Positions 1 to 9,988 of a DNA stretch of 64,000 nt are shown here, one piece after another; the first letter of the stretch is position 1; each line of letters opens with the position of its first letter. The position numbers were made by a program, and so were the translations under genes. The notes under the pieces were generated by a model. It was given only the letters and a program-made list of their open reading frames with translations. It ran no database searches and was not told where the DNA came from. This stretch comes from Corinectria fuckeliana (taxonomy: Eukaryota; Ascomycota; Sordariomycetes; Hypocreales; Nectriaceae), in the NCBI GenBank assembly GCA_019137255.1, contig WPDH01000063.1, forward strand, positions 1-64,000, in the 5' to 3' direction.

Positions 1-1236
1 TCTCTCGAAGCCGCTCGTTCGAAGAGTGCCACTCCCGAAGCGATCCGATCATGGTACATCATGCTGGCGTAGCAAATACATGAGAAGTCTGTCGGGCCTA
101 GCCACATCTACAATTTGGATGAACACGGCCTCACTGAGGGCATGACAAAGGCCGGAAAAGTCATCGGCTCGAGCCTCACTCGCCGGGCAGTCATCACAGA
201 GAGTGATTGCCGTACCTGGGTCTCAGTCTTAGAGGCAGGAAGCGCCGTAGGGCGGCGCCTTACCCCCTGCGTGGTCTTCTCAGGAATCAACCTTCAAGGG
301 CAGTGGTTTAATGCCAATTTTCCCCCTTGGAAATACGACTGTACAGAGTCAGGCTTTGCGACTGCCTTGGTGTGCGAAAAGTGGTTAAAAGAGGTCTTTA
401 TTAAGGAAACAAAGCCAGAAAACCCGACTCAATAGCGGATCTTGATCCTCGATGGCTTCACTGGTCATATCTCCGTCCGATTCCGATTTCAAGCATTATT
501 TCATCGAATTCAGGTCATCTATTTACCTCCTCACAGCTCACATATCACGTAGCCGCTTAATGTGGGTGTATTTAGCCCGATTAAGCACGCTTTTAAACAT
601 CATGCACGCCGGTATTCCTCCTTCACGTCAACAGCCCCTATTTCAAAGCAACGCTTCCTAGAGTGTTATAAAATAGCTTCAGAGGAAGGTATGACTGAGA
701 GGAACCTCCGAGGCGGTTTTTCTGGAGCAGGAATATGGCCGGTTGATGTGGAAAAGCTGTTGGCGCATGTTGTGATTACCGACCAAGCACCACAGGCAGA
801 AACAGCACCCCACACCCCAAAGCATCGAAGGATCACACGAGATAGCGTTCCCTACACGCCAAGGAACAAAGGTGAGCTCACAGGCCAGCTTAATTTGCTG
901 TAAAGTGACCTTAGCAGCTTTGATCGTACCGTCTGAGGGATAGGGGGAAAAGCTGGTGATGTGCTTGATTGTCAGACCGCAGAAATCGTCGAATTGAGGC
1001 ATAAAGTCACACATTTGGAAGACCGAATAGGGTCACAAAAGGTCACAGGAAGGAAGGCAGTCGAATTCAACCCAATTGCTGCTTTTCCAACGCGTGCAGA
1101 GATCACAAAAGCTAGGAGCAAGGCCATGAAGAAAAAGAGGGAAAAGAGGCATATTCTGCCCGCCCCAGTGGAAGAAATCTCTGAAGAAGTAGGCAGTTCG
1201 ACTATAGACAGCATGATGAACACATTCCAGTCTTAG
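1..1236 (+). pseudogene. pogo/Fot1-type DDE transposase relic (5' end outside window)
   Basis: A single reading frame (frame +1) runs through the whole stretch but is broken by five stops: TAG at 70, 433 and 550, TAA at 901 and TGA at 934. Between the stops the translation shows the fungal pogo/Fot1 transposase pattern. There is an N-L-D-E-H-G block at about 115 (first catalytic Asp), an I-L-I-L-D-G-F-T-G-H block at about 440-470 (second Asp), then P-P-H-S-S-H-I-T and P-L-N-V-G-V-F. The third catalytic Asp position appears to be Asn (AAT at 559), which one G-to-A change from GAT would give. The region from 960 has the charged Lys/Arg-rich tail usual in these proteins. The first four stops fit C-to-T changes at CpA on one strand or the other. 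No terminal inverted repeat could be identified downstream. Inactive. Confidence 0.85.
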
Positions 1237-1740
1237 CTAGTTATTTTCTATTGTATTCGTTGAGGAATGCGGCTTTAAAGTCTGATCAAAAACGCGGTCT
1301 GCTGCGCGGGATACGGGTGCGCGCGGGATGCCGGGTCCCCACCCTAAACATGCATCGTATCCCCTGTGGCTGGCTGCAAGTGCATCTCAACTTCCGCAAA
1401 CGGCTACAATCTGACTCGGGCCAGCTCCACATCGGGAGCATGCACCGGAGATCCCACCTAGAATACCCCGGTTTCCAGGATCTCCCCGGGCAATGCGTCG
1501 TGGTCGAGATCTGATATGTGGGGAGCTGTAGCTTCGACGTTGATAGCAAGATAAGTAGCTAGCTGAAGAGAGCTCGGCTTCATACGAGGTACTTAGGGGG
1601 TTGGCTGTTTACTCAAGGAGTACTTAAACCGCCGTGATACCCTCGCAGTGCAACGCTCGATGCTTGGACGCAGTCAAGGGCATCTTGATCGCTTCACTTC
1701 ACCCCTCTTCTTCCGGCTCAGTCGCCAGCCATCCGACAGC
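1237..1740. other. intergenic, probable 5' region of the polyamine oxidase gene
   Basis: No supported gene. The 3' flank of the dead transposon merges into the presumed promoter and 5' UTR of the oxidase gene. A GC-rich stretch lies around 1295-1345. The frame of the oxidase stays open upstream to 1648 but lacks an in-frame ATG before 1741. Confidence 0.5.
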
Positions 1741-3387
1741 ATGCGTCTCTCCTCAAAACCTCTCTTGGTCGCGGCTTGCAGCCTTCTGCTCACCGACGCC
1801 GCCGCGGTCCCTCGCAGCGAAAGCAGCAAAACCTGCCGCAAGACCAAAGTAGCCGTCCTCGGTGCAGGCGTGGCCGGCATCACCGCCGCCCAAGCCCTCG
1901 CAAACTCCTCCATCTCCGACTTCATCATCGTCGACCGCAACGACTACATCGGCGGCCGTGTTAAGCACACCAGCTTCGGCTCGAAGCCCGACGGCTCGCC
2001 GTACGTGGTCGAGCTCGGCGCCAATTGGATCCAAGGCCTTGGCTCAAAGGGTGGCCCCGAGAACCCCATCTGGACGCTGAGCAAGAAGTACAAGCTCAAG
2101 AACACGTACTCGGACTACGACTCCATCTTGACGTATGACGAGAACGGGCACAACGACTTTACGCATCTCTTGGACGACTACTCCACCAAGTACGATGTGG
2201 CAGCTGACATTGCGGGCACTGCTCTCCGAGAAAACCTGCAGGACACCAGCATGCGGGCTGGCCTCTCTGCAGCCGACTGGAAGCCCAAGAAGAACATGCT
2301 GGCCCAGGCGGTCGAGTGGTGGGAATGGGACTGGGAGACGTCTTATTCTCCCCAGCAGTCTGGCTTTCAGTTTGGCGTTACCGGATACAACCTCACTTTC
2401 AACCAGTTCAGCGATGCCAACAACTTCGTCATCGACCAGCGGGGCTTCAATCACTTCGTCATTGGCGAGGCCGACGAGTACCTCAAGGAGAACGACCGCC
2501 GTCTGCTCTTGAACACGACGGTCAAGTCGATTGCGTACAAGAACGATGGCGTGACAGTCCACATGGACGACGGCGAATGCATCGAGGCCGAGTATGCCAT
2601 CTGCACCTTTTCCCTCGGCGTGCTTCAGAACGACGTTGTGGATTTCCGTCCCTCGCTGCCCGACTGGAAGACTGACGCCATCGAACAGTTCCAGATGGGC
2701 ACCTACACCAAAATCTTCATGCAGTTCAACGACACGTTCTGGCCCAAGGATAAGCAGTTCTTCCTTTACGCCGACCCCACAACTCGCGGATACTACCCTG
2801 TGTTCCAGTCACTGGACACACCAGGGTTCATGGAAGATTCGCACATCATCTTTGCCACTGTTGTTGATGCGGAGGCGTATCGCATTGAGCAGCAGACGGA
2901 CGAGGAGACCAAGGCCGAGTTGGTCAAGGTTCTCAAGGCCATGTTTCCGGACAAGGACGTCCCGGAGCCCACCGCATTCATGTACCCCCGGTGGAGCGAA
3001 GAAGAGTAAGCGAAGGGGCCTTGAAATGTGATTAGATCTTTGCAGTGCTGACAGCCTGGTAGATTCTCCTTCGGATCGTACTCCAACTGGCCGGTTGGCA
3101 TGACTCTCGAGAAGCACCAAAATCTGCGAGCCAACGTCGACCGGCTCTGGTTTGCTGGCGAAGCCAACTCGGCGCAGTACTACGGCTTCCTGCACGGTGC
3201 TTGGTTCGAGGGACGGGAAGTTGGGCTCCGCATTGCCGGCCTCCTCGGGGCCAAGGTCAGCGCCAGTGTTCCCAGCGGAGACATGCGGAGGTACGAGGTT
3301 CTGCACGGGACAAGCGAGTTTGGTGAATTCGACTCTATCAATGGCTGGGCTGTCAGCAGCTTTTTGACTTATGGCTTGGAGGAGTAG
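1741..3387 (+). CDS. secreted FAD-dependent polyamine/amine oxidase
   Basis: Two exons (1741-3005, 3063-3387) joined across a GTAAGC...TAG intron give 529 residues, the usual size for fungal flavin polyamine oxidases. The ATG at 1741 is chosen because it begins a hydrophobic signal peptide (M-R-L-S-S-K-P-L-L-V-A-A...) just before the mature protein. The FAD-binding dinucleotide motif V-L-G-A-G-V-A-G-I-T-A-A-Q-A-L is at about residues 39-53, followed by E-L-G-A-N-W-I-Q-G. The second exon opens with F-S-F-G-S-Y-S-N-W-P-V-G and carries the C-terminal FAD motif L-W-F-A-G-E-A-N. The family oxidises polyamines or other amines to aldehydes with release of H2O2; the signal peptide places it outside the cell or in the secretory path. 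The exact substrate cannot be read from the sequence. Confidence 0.93.
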
Positions 3388-3417
3388 CTAGGATGATGAA
3401 GAATGCTCAAGCAATAC

Positions 3418-3910
3418 TCAGTACCAAAAGACACCTCCTTCACCACTGTCTAGCTTTCCGGATTCTTGCAATTCAACAAGGGTTTCTTTGACCCTAGCCA
3501 CCATTGCCTTTCCATACTCTGGCCCCAGCGGCGGCGCGGGCTTGCTTGCATCTTGCCTAACCCAGGAAACATTGGTAGCTTGAGACGTTGCCTCATTCAT
3601 AGAGGCAATGCCCTCGTCGTCATAGGCCCCGCCAAGGACGATTGCCTTGACGCCGTTGGCCAGGTTCCCAGACCCGATGTCACTGCTTTTCTCCTTTGGC
3701 AAGACGCCTTGAAGTATCTGAGGGAGCTCTTTAGCTCCTGCCTCTGGGGTGAGGATGAAGTGTACGACTGGTGAGCTGGCTTAGCCAGTCGCGTCTTGGT
3801 CTGGTGATCTAGCGGCACTTACCTTCATATTCCGGCTTGAGACCGGCGATGACGCCCTTCCCAATGTGCTCTGTTTTGCCGCATAGAACAACAGGAACGA
3901 GATTGGTCAT
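3418..3910 (-). CDS. small conserved fungal protein, function unknown
   Basis: Two exons on the minus strand (3910-3823 and 3767-3418) join across a 55-nt GTAAGT...CAG intron to give 145 residues. The N-terminus, M-T-N-L-V-P-V-V-L-C-G-K-T-E-H-I-G-K-G, is a short hydrophobic strand followed by a Gly-containing turn. A second such strand, A-I-V-L-G-G-A-Y-D-D-E-G, lies mid-protein, so the overall pattern suggests a small Rossmann-like alpha/beta fold. No catalytic motif can be named. It is convergent with the polyamine oxidase gene (30 bp between stop codons), so shared regulation is not implied. I do not recognise a characterised homologue; the clean splice signals and intact frame support a real gene. 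Confidence 0.75.
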
Positions 3911-4532
3911 TGTGATGGGTTAGATCAAAGTCCGTATTTCTTTCTCAGAATGTTGTGAACTGAGCAAGTCATGAGTCTCGTAGGAAATCTAGACGAAGTT
4001 TTGTGCCGCACTGCGATGACCTGGGAGTAAGCGCTAGCCATGATCAGTAAGTGCCACGCGATTAACGCATTTCGTCACGGGGCTGAAGTTTAAGAGTCTC
4101 AAATGAAGATTTAGGTCGATGATTGTTTTGTATAACGGGCTCGCTGAGCGGTGGTACAAGTATATTACTGCTTTTAGCTACCTTGTTCCTAGCCTCTGCT
4201 TCCGCTATAGAAGCGAGATCCAACTAGCCGCGAAGGATCCGCCTCTGACATGCGTAGCCCATCGGGTGTGCATGATGTCTAGTATCTGACATCGATAAGT
4301 CGGCCACTCGACGAGAAACTTTAGAGGCTGGTCAATGAACAAGCCGCGCGCCACTGGAGAGGTCTCCTGCGAGGACCCACCCAGATACCTCGACGGCTCA
4401 GTCTCTCAGTCGATTCATAACCATACAACTAGCAGCATGTACTCACTGCAATCAAAGTACAATCACCCTGTAAGAATTTCAATCTCGATCAACGGCTAGG
4501 AAGGGCACAATATATCACTCTCTCGTGTGGTA
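3911..4532. other. intergenic
   Basis: Nothing recognisable. The first part should hold the promoter of the small minus-strand gene; the rest leads into the decayed gene downstream. No repeat, RNA gene or open frame of note was seen. Confidence 0.4.
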
Positions 4533-5450
4533 TCATAAAGTAGGTGAGCGTATAAACTTGCGTCTGATATTCGTCCCACCCCGGAAGTCAAACCCCTGGA
4601 TAAATAGCTCGCCCTCCCGAAGCTGTCCGCTATTAGAAAAATGTGTAATAGCGGGTTGGAGGCCAGGGAAAGTGAGCGTAGTGTATTCACTGGCTTCTGC
4701 TGCTCGCTCCTGCTCCACCTCCTCAAACGCTGATGAGTATGCCCCGGACGGATCGAGCTTTCGCTAGCACAAATTGGCAGCAAAGTCCTTCAAGTGTTCG
4801 AATTCGAGCTGGAGCAGGGCTGCTCCGGTAGAGCTGGACTGTCTGAGACTATAAAGCTGCTCGAAAGTCTAATCCTCGCGCTGTTGTATGCCATCCAGGA
4901 GCTGCAGCCTGTCCTCTCTAATATTGAAGAAGTTGAAGCACTCCCACGAGGCGTTAGTGCACCGACAAAATTCGAATCATTGTGCCGTATAGAGCAACAC
5001 CATGTACTCATTTGCTTTGCGACTCTGCTCGAGCAGTCAATACATCACACCGGCAAAGATAACAGGTGAATGCAGCGGGAGATGACGCTCGCAGCAGGTA
5101 AAGGTTCTTCAAGTCGAAGACGTTGTCGGCCAGGGACTCGGTAGCTCGCTCCCAAGTGGACAGGTCAACATACACGCCCGACACGACCAAGCCAACGGTC
5201 CTCTGAGCATCCACGTCCGCTGCATCCTTGAAATAGAGCTGAGGGAGACGGCCTTTGCAGACGTCATCAACGAGGAGCGCGTTGAGGCTCTCTTCGACTA
5301 GTTTGAATGTGCTTCTTGTTCCTAATTCTCGCTCAGGCGCCTCTCATCCCCACAGAGCTTTGCATCGCGCATGCGGAGGAGTCGCTGCAGCTTCGTGATG
5401 AGGACCTCATATCGCACCAGTCCTGCCTTCATCCTAGGGATGAGTTGCGC
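4533..5450 (-). pseudogene. relic of a very large fungal protein (DUF3638/DUF3645-like)
   Basis: Read on the minus strand, several segments look like protein but are split by stops and at least one frameshift. One segment (about 5320-5065) includes Y-F-K-D-A-A-D-V-D-A-Q-R-T-V-G and S-G-V-Y-V-D-L-S-T-W-E-R-A-T-E, then L-C-R-C-D-V-L-T-A-R-A-E-S-Q. After a frameshift near 5025 it continues with A-N-E-Y-M-V-L-L-Y-T-A-Q and L-L-D-G-I-Q-Q-R-E-D. The last part has S-S-A-F-E-E-V-E-Q-E-R and L-T-F-P-G-L-Q-P. In-frame stops lie at 4977-4979 (TGA), 4869-4871 (TAG) and 4764-4766 (TAG); the two TAGs stand where Gln would be natural. From memory of the family this matches the very large fungal DUF3638-containing proteins, of which only a piece is left. 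The family name is less certain than the fact of a decayed gene. Confidence 0.55.
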
Positions 5451-6479
5451 ACTGCTGACGTCCCTTAGCTACTCTAGAAGCGCCACTAGGGAAAGGCGCG
5501 GCTAGAGGCTCACTGCGCTGAGCCAGGTGGCGCCGGCGATGCCCTTTGATAGCGAGGCTCGCATCTTCTTCTCTCGTACTAGTGCAGGGTCTGGCGAGCA
5601 AGGGCAGCCTCATGTGCAATATCCTCTACGCGTGTTGTCTGTTTTGGCTCACAAAATGTGCTGCGGCCCTGAACTAAGGCTAGGAGCGATATCTAAAGGT
5701 CCTTGCCATATTGCCTTGAAATGGTGTCTCTAATAGCGAGACAAATCTCCTCATGATCCGATCAAATATTAATGGATTGCTCGGTAAGCTCGATAGCTCC
5801 TTAGAGACGCTGCTGTCCTGCCAACTCCCATGACTAGTAGTAGCACCACAAGCGTTTCGCTTGTCTAGCGTCCGAGCCTCGATGCTACTGCTAGATACGT
5901 CATCATGCTTCACTAGTATGAGTTCTCCGCCGAGATATGGCAGGCTGTGTGTGCCTTGAAAATATGCCCAGCCCAGAGTCGCCAAACACATCGGTTTCAG
6001 TTTCCAAATGTCCTTCTGCCTCTCATTCTGTCCCACCTAGGACCTTATTACATTAATCCACTTACGATAAGTAGTAGGACTATAGTCTAGAGTGAAAAGT
6101 AAAACCTGTACTTTTGATATATAACTACATACAATTTCTACCGACTTTACTTAGTAGAACTTGTTAATCAGTATTTAAATCTGTTAGAATATGAAAGCTA
6201 GTTTAATCGCCTTCAACGACCTATAGCTCTAGAATATTCGATAACTAGGTAGACTTACTTCATGTACCCTTGTCGTATCACCGAGGTGGCCGATTTAGTG
6301 TATATCCACATTGACGAATCACGCACGTCGTCATTTATTCTTCATGCACCGGAAATTCAACTGGGTAAGCTGACGGAAGCAATTTGCATCCGGCGGAGCC
6401 ACCATTGTGGGGATTTGTCAGTCAGTCCTGAGTCCCGACTGCTCCCGCACCGAGATTCATATACTTGGGTCTTGGGGAA
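5451..6479. other. gene-poor stretch, possibly more of the same relic
   Basis: Minus-strand fragments between 5680 and 6036 stay open for 118 codons but match nothing I recognise; they may be an upstream part of the decayed large gene. From about 6040 to 6250 the DNA is AT-rich without open frames. The last 200 bases precede the Zn2Cys6 regulator. Confidence 0.35.
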
Positions 6480-6569
6480 ATGACGACGATCGCTGCCGAA
6501 TATTTGCGTCTTGCAAGTCAGGAATCTGCAGATCCTTCTTCTCATTCGGCTTCCTACTCACTGACAAGG

Positions 6570-8854
6570 ATGCAAGCCACTTTTCCAGCGAACGGACCTT
6601 CGAGGGTTCGACCTCGTATTGAGAACGTCAGTCTCCTGTCTCGACCGGGTCAATCAATCATGACTGCGCAAGCTTACCAAGAAATAGGCGTGTCTTCCCT
6701 GCCAGAGCCGCAAGAGCAAATGCGACGGAAATGGCTCAATGTGCTCCCAATGCTCCAAACGCGGCGTCGATTGCGTCTACAAACAAAGACGAACTCGCGG
6801 TCGAGGCAAGGGGTAAGCTCGTGCTTGCGAACCAGGGATTTGCCGATTAACTCATTGTCAATAGGAAGGAATATGTCCGTGAGTTGGAGACACGTCTGGA
6901 AAGATTAGAGGAATTGCTGCAAGCTCAGGGTGACACTCGGGCTGAAGACACTGGACCCAGCGATGACTCTGAAGGTAAATAAGTCATATCCAGAGGGAGG
7001 ATAACCTGAGGACTATGTAGCTAACTTTACCCGAAGCCAGAGGGAAGAGCCCAGAGATCACAAATGACAACAACACGCCAACCCCTACTGCCGTACCGCC
7101 GCAGCTGGCTCAACCTTCAAGAGCCACATCTTCAACTACGACACCCGAGCTGGTTGAAGCCACTGACCGGCCAGGTTTTATCCTTCTTCCAGACCTTCCA
7201 AGCATACCACGGTCCGCATACATGGAAATCATCACCAAAGGAGGCAGCAAGGGACCATTCCCCATGAAGATGTTCATATCGCCACATCCTCAGGCAGACC
7301 TCGTCGGACTGGTTGCATCGACTGCCGAGGAAGTTGGCGACACGTATCCGCTGTTCACCCCAGCATACGTCAAGGCCCTCACGGACCAGGTTGTAGACCG
7401 CTCGCAGCACAACCCCGTGGATAAACCCACCCGGCTGGCTATCTCAAGTTCCCTGGTAGCCATCGCGGTGCAGTGGAAGGCCGAAAACTCCAGCTTGGCC
7501 CAGCTGTCACACCTGATGTGGAGTCACTTCAAGAATGCGTTTTCCACTTTTCCATACTTGATAACCAAAGGCTCAAGCGCCTTGTCCTTTCATGCACTGC
7601 TGTTGATGGCGGTTTTTCTCCAGGGTTCCTCGGAGATACGTCTAGCTACCCACCTCATCACGTCAGCTGTCAAAGTGGCACAGATGGCTGGGATTCCAAA
7701 CAGAAACCAAGGTCTTATTCTGATGGAGCAGAACTCACAAGCCTTCTGGACAGTATGCACTCTCGACGTAGAGATGTCCATCAGGATGATGATTCTGCCC
7801 GTCGTTGACCTTCCACTGGAGCTCCCACGCCGCCAATCGTTAGAGCCTATGACTGGATCGACCGAGGACCAGGTCCGTATCATGGCTTATCAGGTCGAAC
7901 TTGCCACTGCACGATCCGATATACACAAGCAATACCTCACGTACACCAACCAACCAAACACTTATGCTCCAGACATTGACTCCCTCGAGCGACTAGAAGA
8001 ACGTTTGGAGTTTTGGAAGCAGAACCTACCACACGAAATTAGGCCGTCTGATAAGAGCCTGGCTCTACCCAAGGAGATACCGCTTTCAGCCATCCTCCTG
8101 CATTTCCAGTATTACAATTCAAAATGCACCTTATTCGCACTAAGAGCTGCCGCACAGGCTCGCGATCCCGAACATACGATGCCCTTGCCAGGAGATGTCT
8201 TATCAGCACGCGCTACAATGAGCCTGTTGAGCGCAATCCGGGCGGATCAGTTTCCCTGCATCTGGTAATTACTTTCTATCTTGAATGGCAACTGGGACTA
8301 ATATATCTAGGCGTGCACTTGTCTATCCCCTCTCAATGGCAATCCTGCTGCTTTCCGATGTGCTTCGAGACCCGAAGGCCGCTGGCGCTGAACTGAGCAT
8401 TATGGCAATGGGAGAGTTCGTCGACTACCTAAGGAGAATAAGACAGGATCTGCACTGCGATGCAAGCAAAATGCTTGAAGGATGCACCAAGATGCACAGT
8501 GTTGCACAATCCGCGATGTTGCCGGGACAGGCTTGGCCAATTGCCCGCCAAAGCGGCAGCTTGGATGACTCTGATGAATCCTACGAGGTAATGATCAAGT
8601 TAGTGTTTCCCTACTACCCACTTTGCTAACATCTCTTCTCGCAGCGCCTTCGTCAGATGTTGCTCTCCCGTACGAACTACTTGCCACTTGCACAACGCCT
8701 CATGAGCGACATGCCTAGTTCCGAGAACGAGATGCTCACGGGGCTAGCGAAGGTGCTAGAAATTAATTGGGATCTCAATGATGCATATGGCCCATTTGTG
8801 CCAGACGTTCTTAAGGCGGATTCCTATACGTCTGGGTTCGAGTTCACCGCTTAA
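6570..8854 (+). CDS. Zn2Cys6 fungal transcription factor
   Basis: Six exons are inferred: 6570-6626, 6688-6812, 6865-6974, 7043-8264, 8311-8587 and 8645-8854. Introns are 46-68 nt and the summed frame is exact at 666 residues. Exon 2 encodes a perfect binuclear zinc cluster, Cys-x2-Cys-x6-Cys-x6-Cys-x2-Cys-x6-Cys, beginning A-C-L-P-C-Q-S-R-K-S-K-C. Exon 3 encodes a short heptad-like helix (Y-V-R-E-L-E-T-R-L-E-R-L-E-E-L-L) typical of the dimerisation element behind the cluster. The large fourth exon carries the fungal-specific regulatory (middle homology) region. The start is uncertain: ATG 6570 and in-frame ATG 6480 both work. It is convergent with an NmrA-like gene 181 bp away. Nuclear DNA-binding regulator; target genes cannot be inferred. 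Confidence 0.88.
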
Positions 8855-9035
8855 AGTCGGACCAGCACAGAGAAATATTATACGTAACGACTGATTGTAA
8901 TGACACGATTTATTGGAATGCTTCTTGATGGTACCTATGATTTTCTGTGAACTAGTTGGCAGGGACACGTCTTCATCCCCGATCTTGGCAGTATATATCA
9001 TCTTGATTCTTGAACACTCCTACGTCCAAGCCAAC

Positions 9036-9988
9036 TCAAACCTTCGCAGAAATCTGAGCCTCAATCTCCTCATCAGTCAAAAGACGAACACCCAAAAGCT
9101 CATTGTCCACTTTGTCGTAAAAGGCCCGATACTTGCCACCCAATACCGCAGCCTTGAGCATCGGATAGGTAACACTGGTATCTCCCGGGTCCTGCTTTGC
9201 CTTTTCGATGGCCTGGCTGAGAGCTTTCTCTGCGTCGACATGAGTCTCAGTCCATTGAGTTCCAGGAGGGCTATTCTTCTTGGCCAGTTCTAGGATCTTG
9301 GCCTGAGTAAAGACGACCTCGTGGATGCGGAGAATGCGGTTCTTCGTCGCCTCCGGGGCCTTCAAGGCGTTGGTGACGGCTTTGCCGATGGTGGAAACAC
9401 GGGTTGCGCTAAAGCCATGCACGCCCTGGTCGTAGAGCTCGATGGAATGATTCCGCAGGTCGATTAAGAGAGGAGATGCGAAAACGATCTCTAGGAAGGC
9501 ACCCGTTGAGAAGATTGTATAATCGATGGCCCCGGAATCGGCCTTTTCCTTGAGATAATCCTGAATCTCTCCCAAAACGTGGAGAAACGGGAGGTGTCGT
9601 GCATTAGGGTCTGTAGTGAAGGAGCCAAAGTCCGACGGGATGTAGCGCTTGACGCCAGCTTTAATGCTCGCGTCGACGATGAGCTTCTGGGCTGGCAATC
9701 CGGCTGCTCCGAGGGTAGCAACTACGACGTCCTGGCCTGTGAAGGCTTTGACAAGGCTATCCTTGGAGGAGTAATCGACTTGGGCAACTTTGACGCCGGA
9801 GGGGACGTTTTCGACGTGGGAAGGGTTGCGGCTAAGGAGAGTAACGGCGAAGTCGTTGCTGACGAGCTGTTCAAGGATCGCTGTCCCGAGGATGCCTTTC
9901 TACGGAAGTTCTCAGCACACCTTCCACAATGCACGGTAGAGATGGTTGTACTTACGCCAAGAAGGACCACGTTCTTGAAGGAGGCCAT
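9036..9988 (-). CDS. NmrA-like / isoflavone reductase family NAD(P)-binding protein
   Basis: Two minus-strand exons (9988-9956 and 9899-9036) with a 56-nt intron give 298 residues. The join rebuilds the nucleotide-binding loop: exon 1 ends V-V-L-L-G and exon 2 begins K-G-I-L-G, giving G-x-G-x-x-G right after the first beta strand. Further family marks are V-V-V-A-T-L-G, the stretch A-G-V-K-R-Y-I-P-S-D-F-G, and the phenylalanine/serine-rich middle. Members are atypical short-chain dehydrogenases: some are true NADPH reductases, others (NmrA, HSCARG) sense the NAD(P) state and bind regulators. Without a clear catalytic Lys or Tyr assignment the role stays open. The convergent Zn2Cys6 gene next door is a plausible partner, though tail-to-tail order alone does not prove it. 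Confidence 0.92.
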
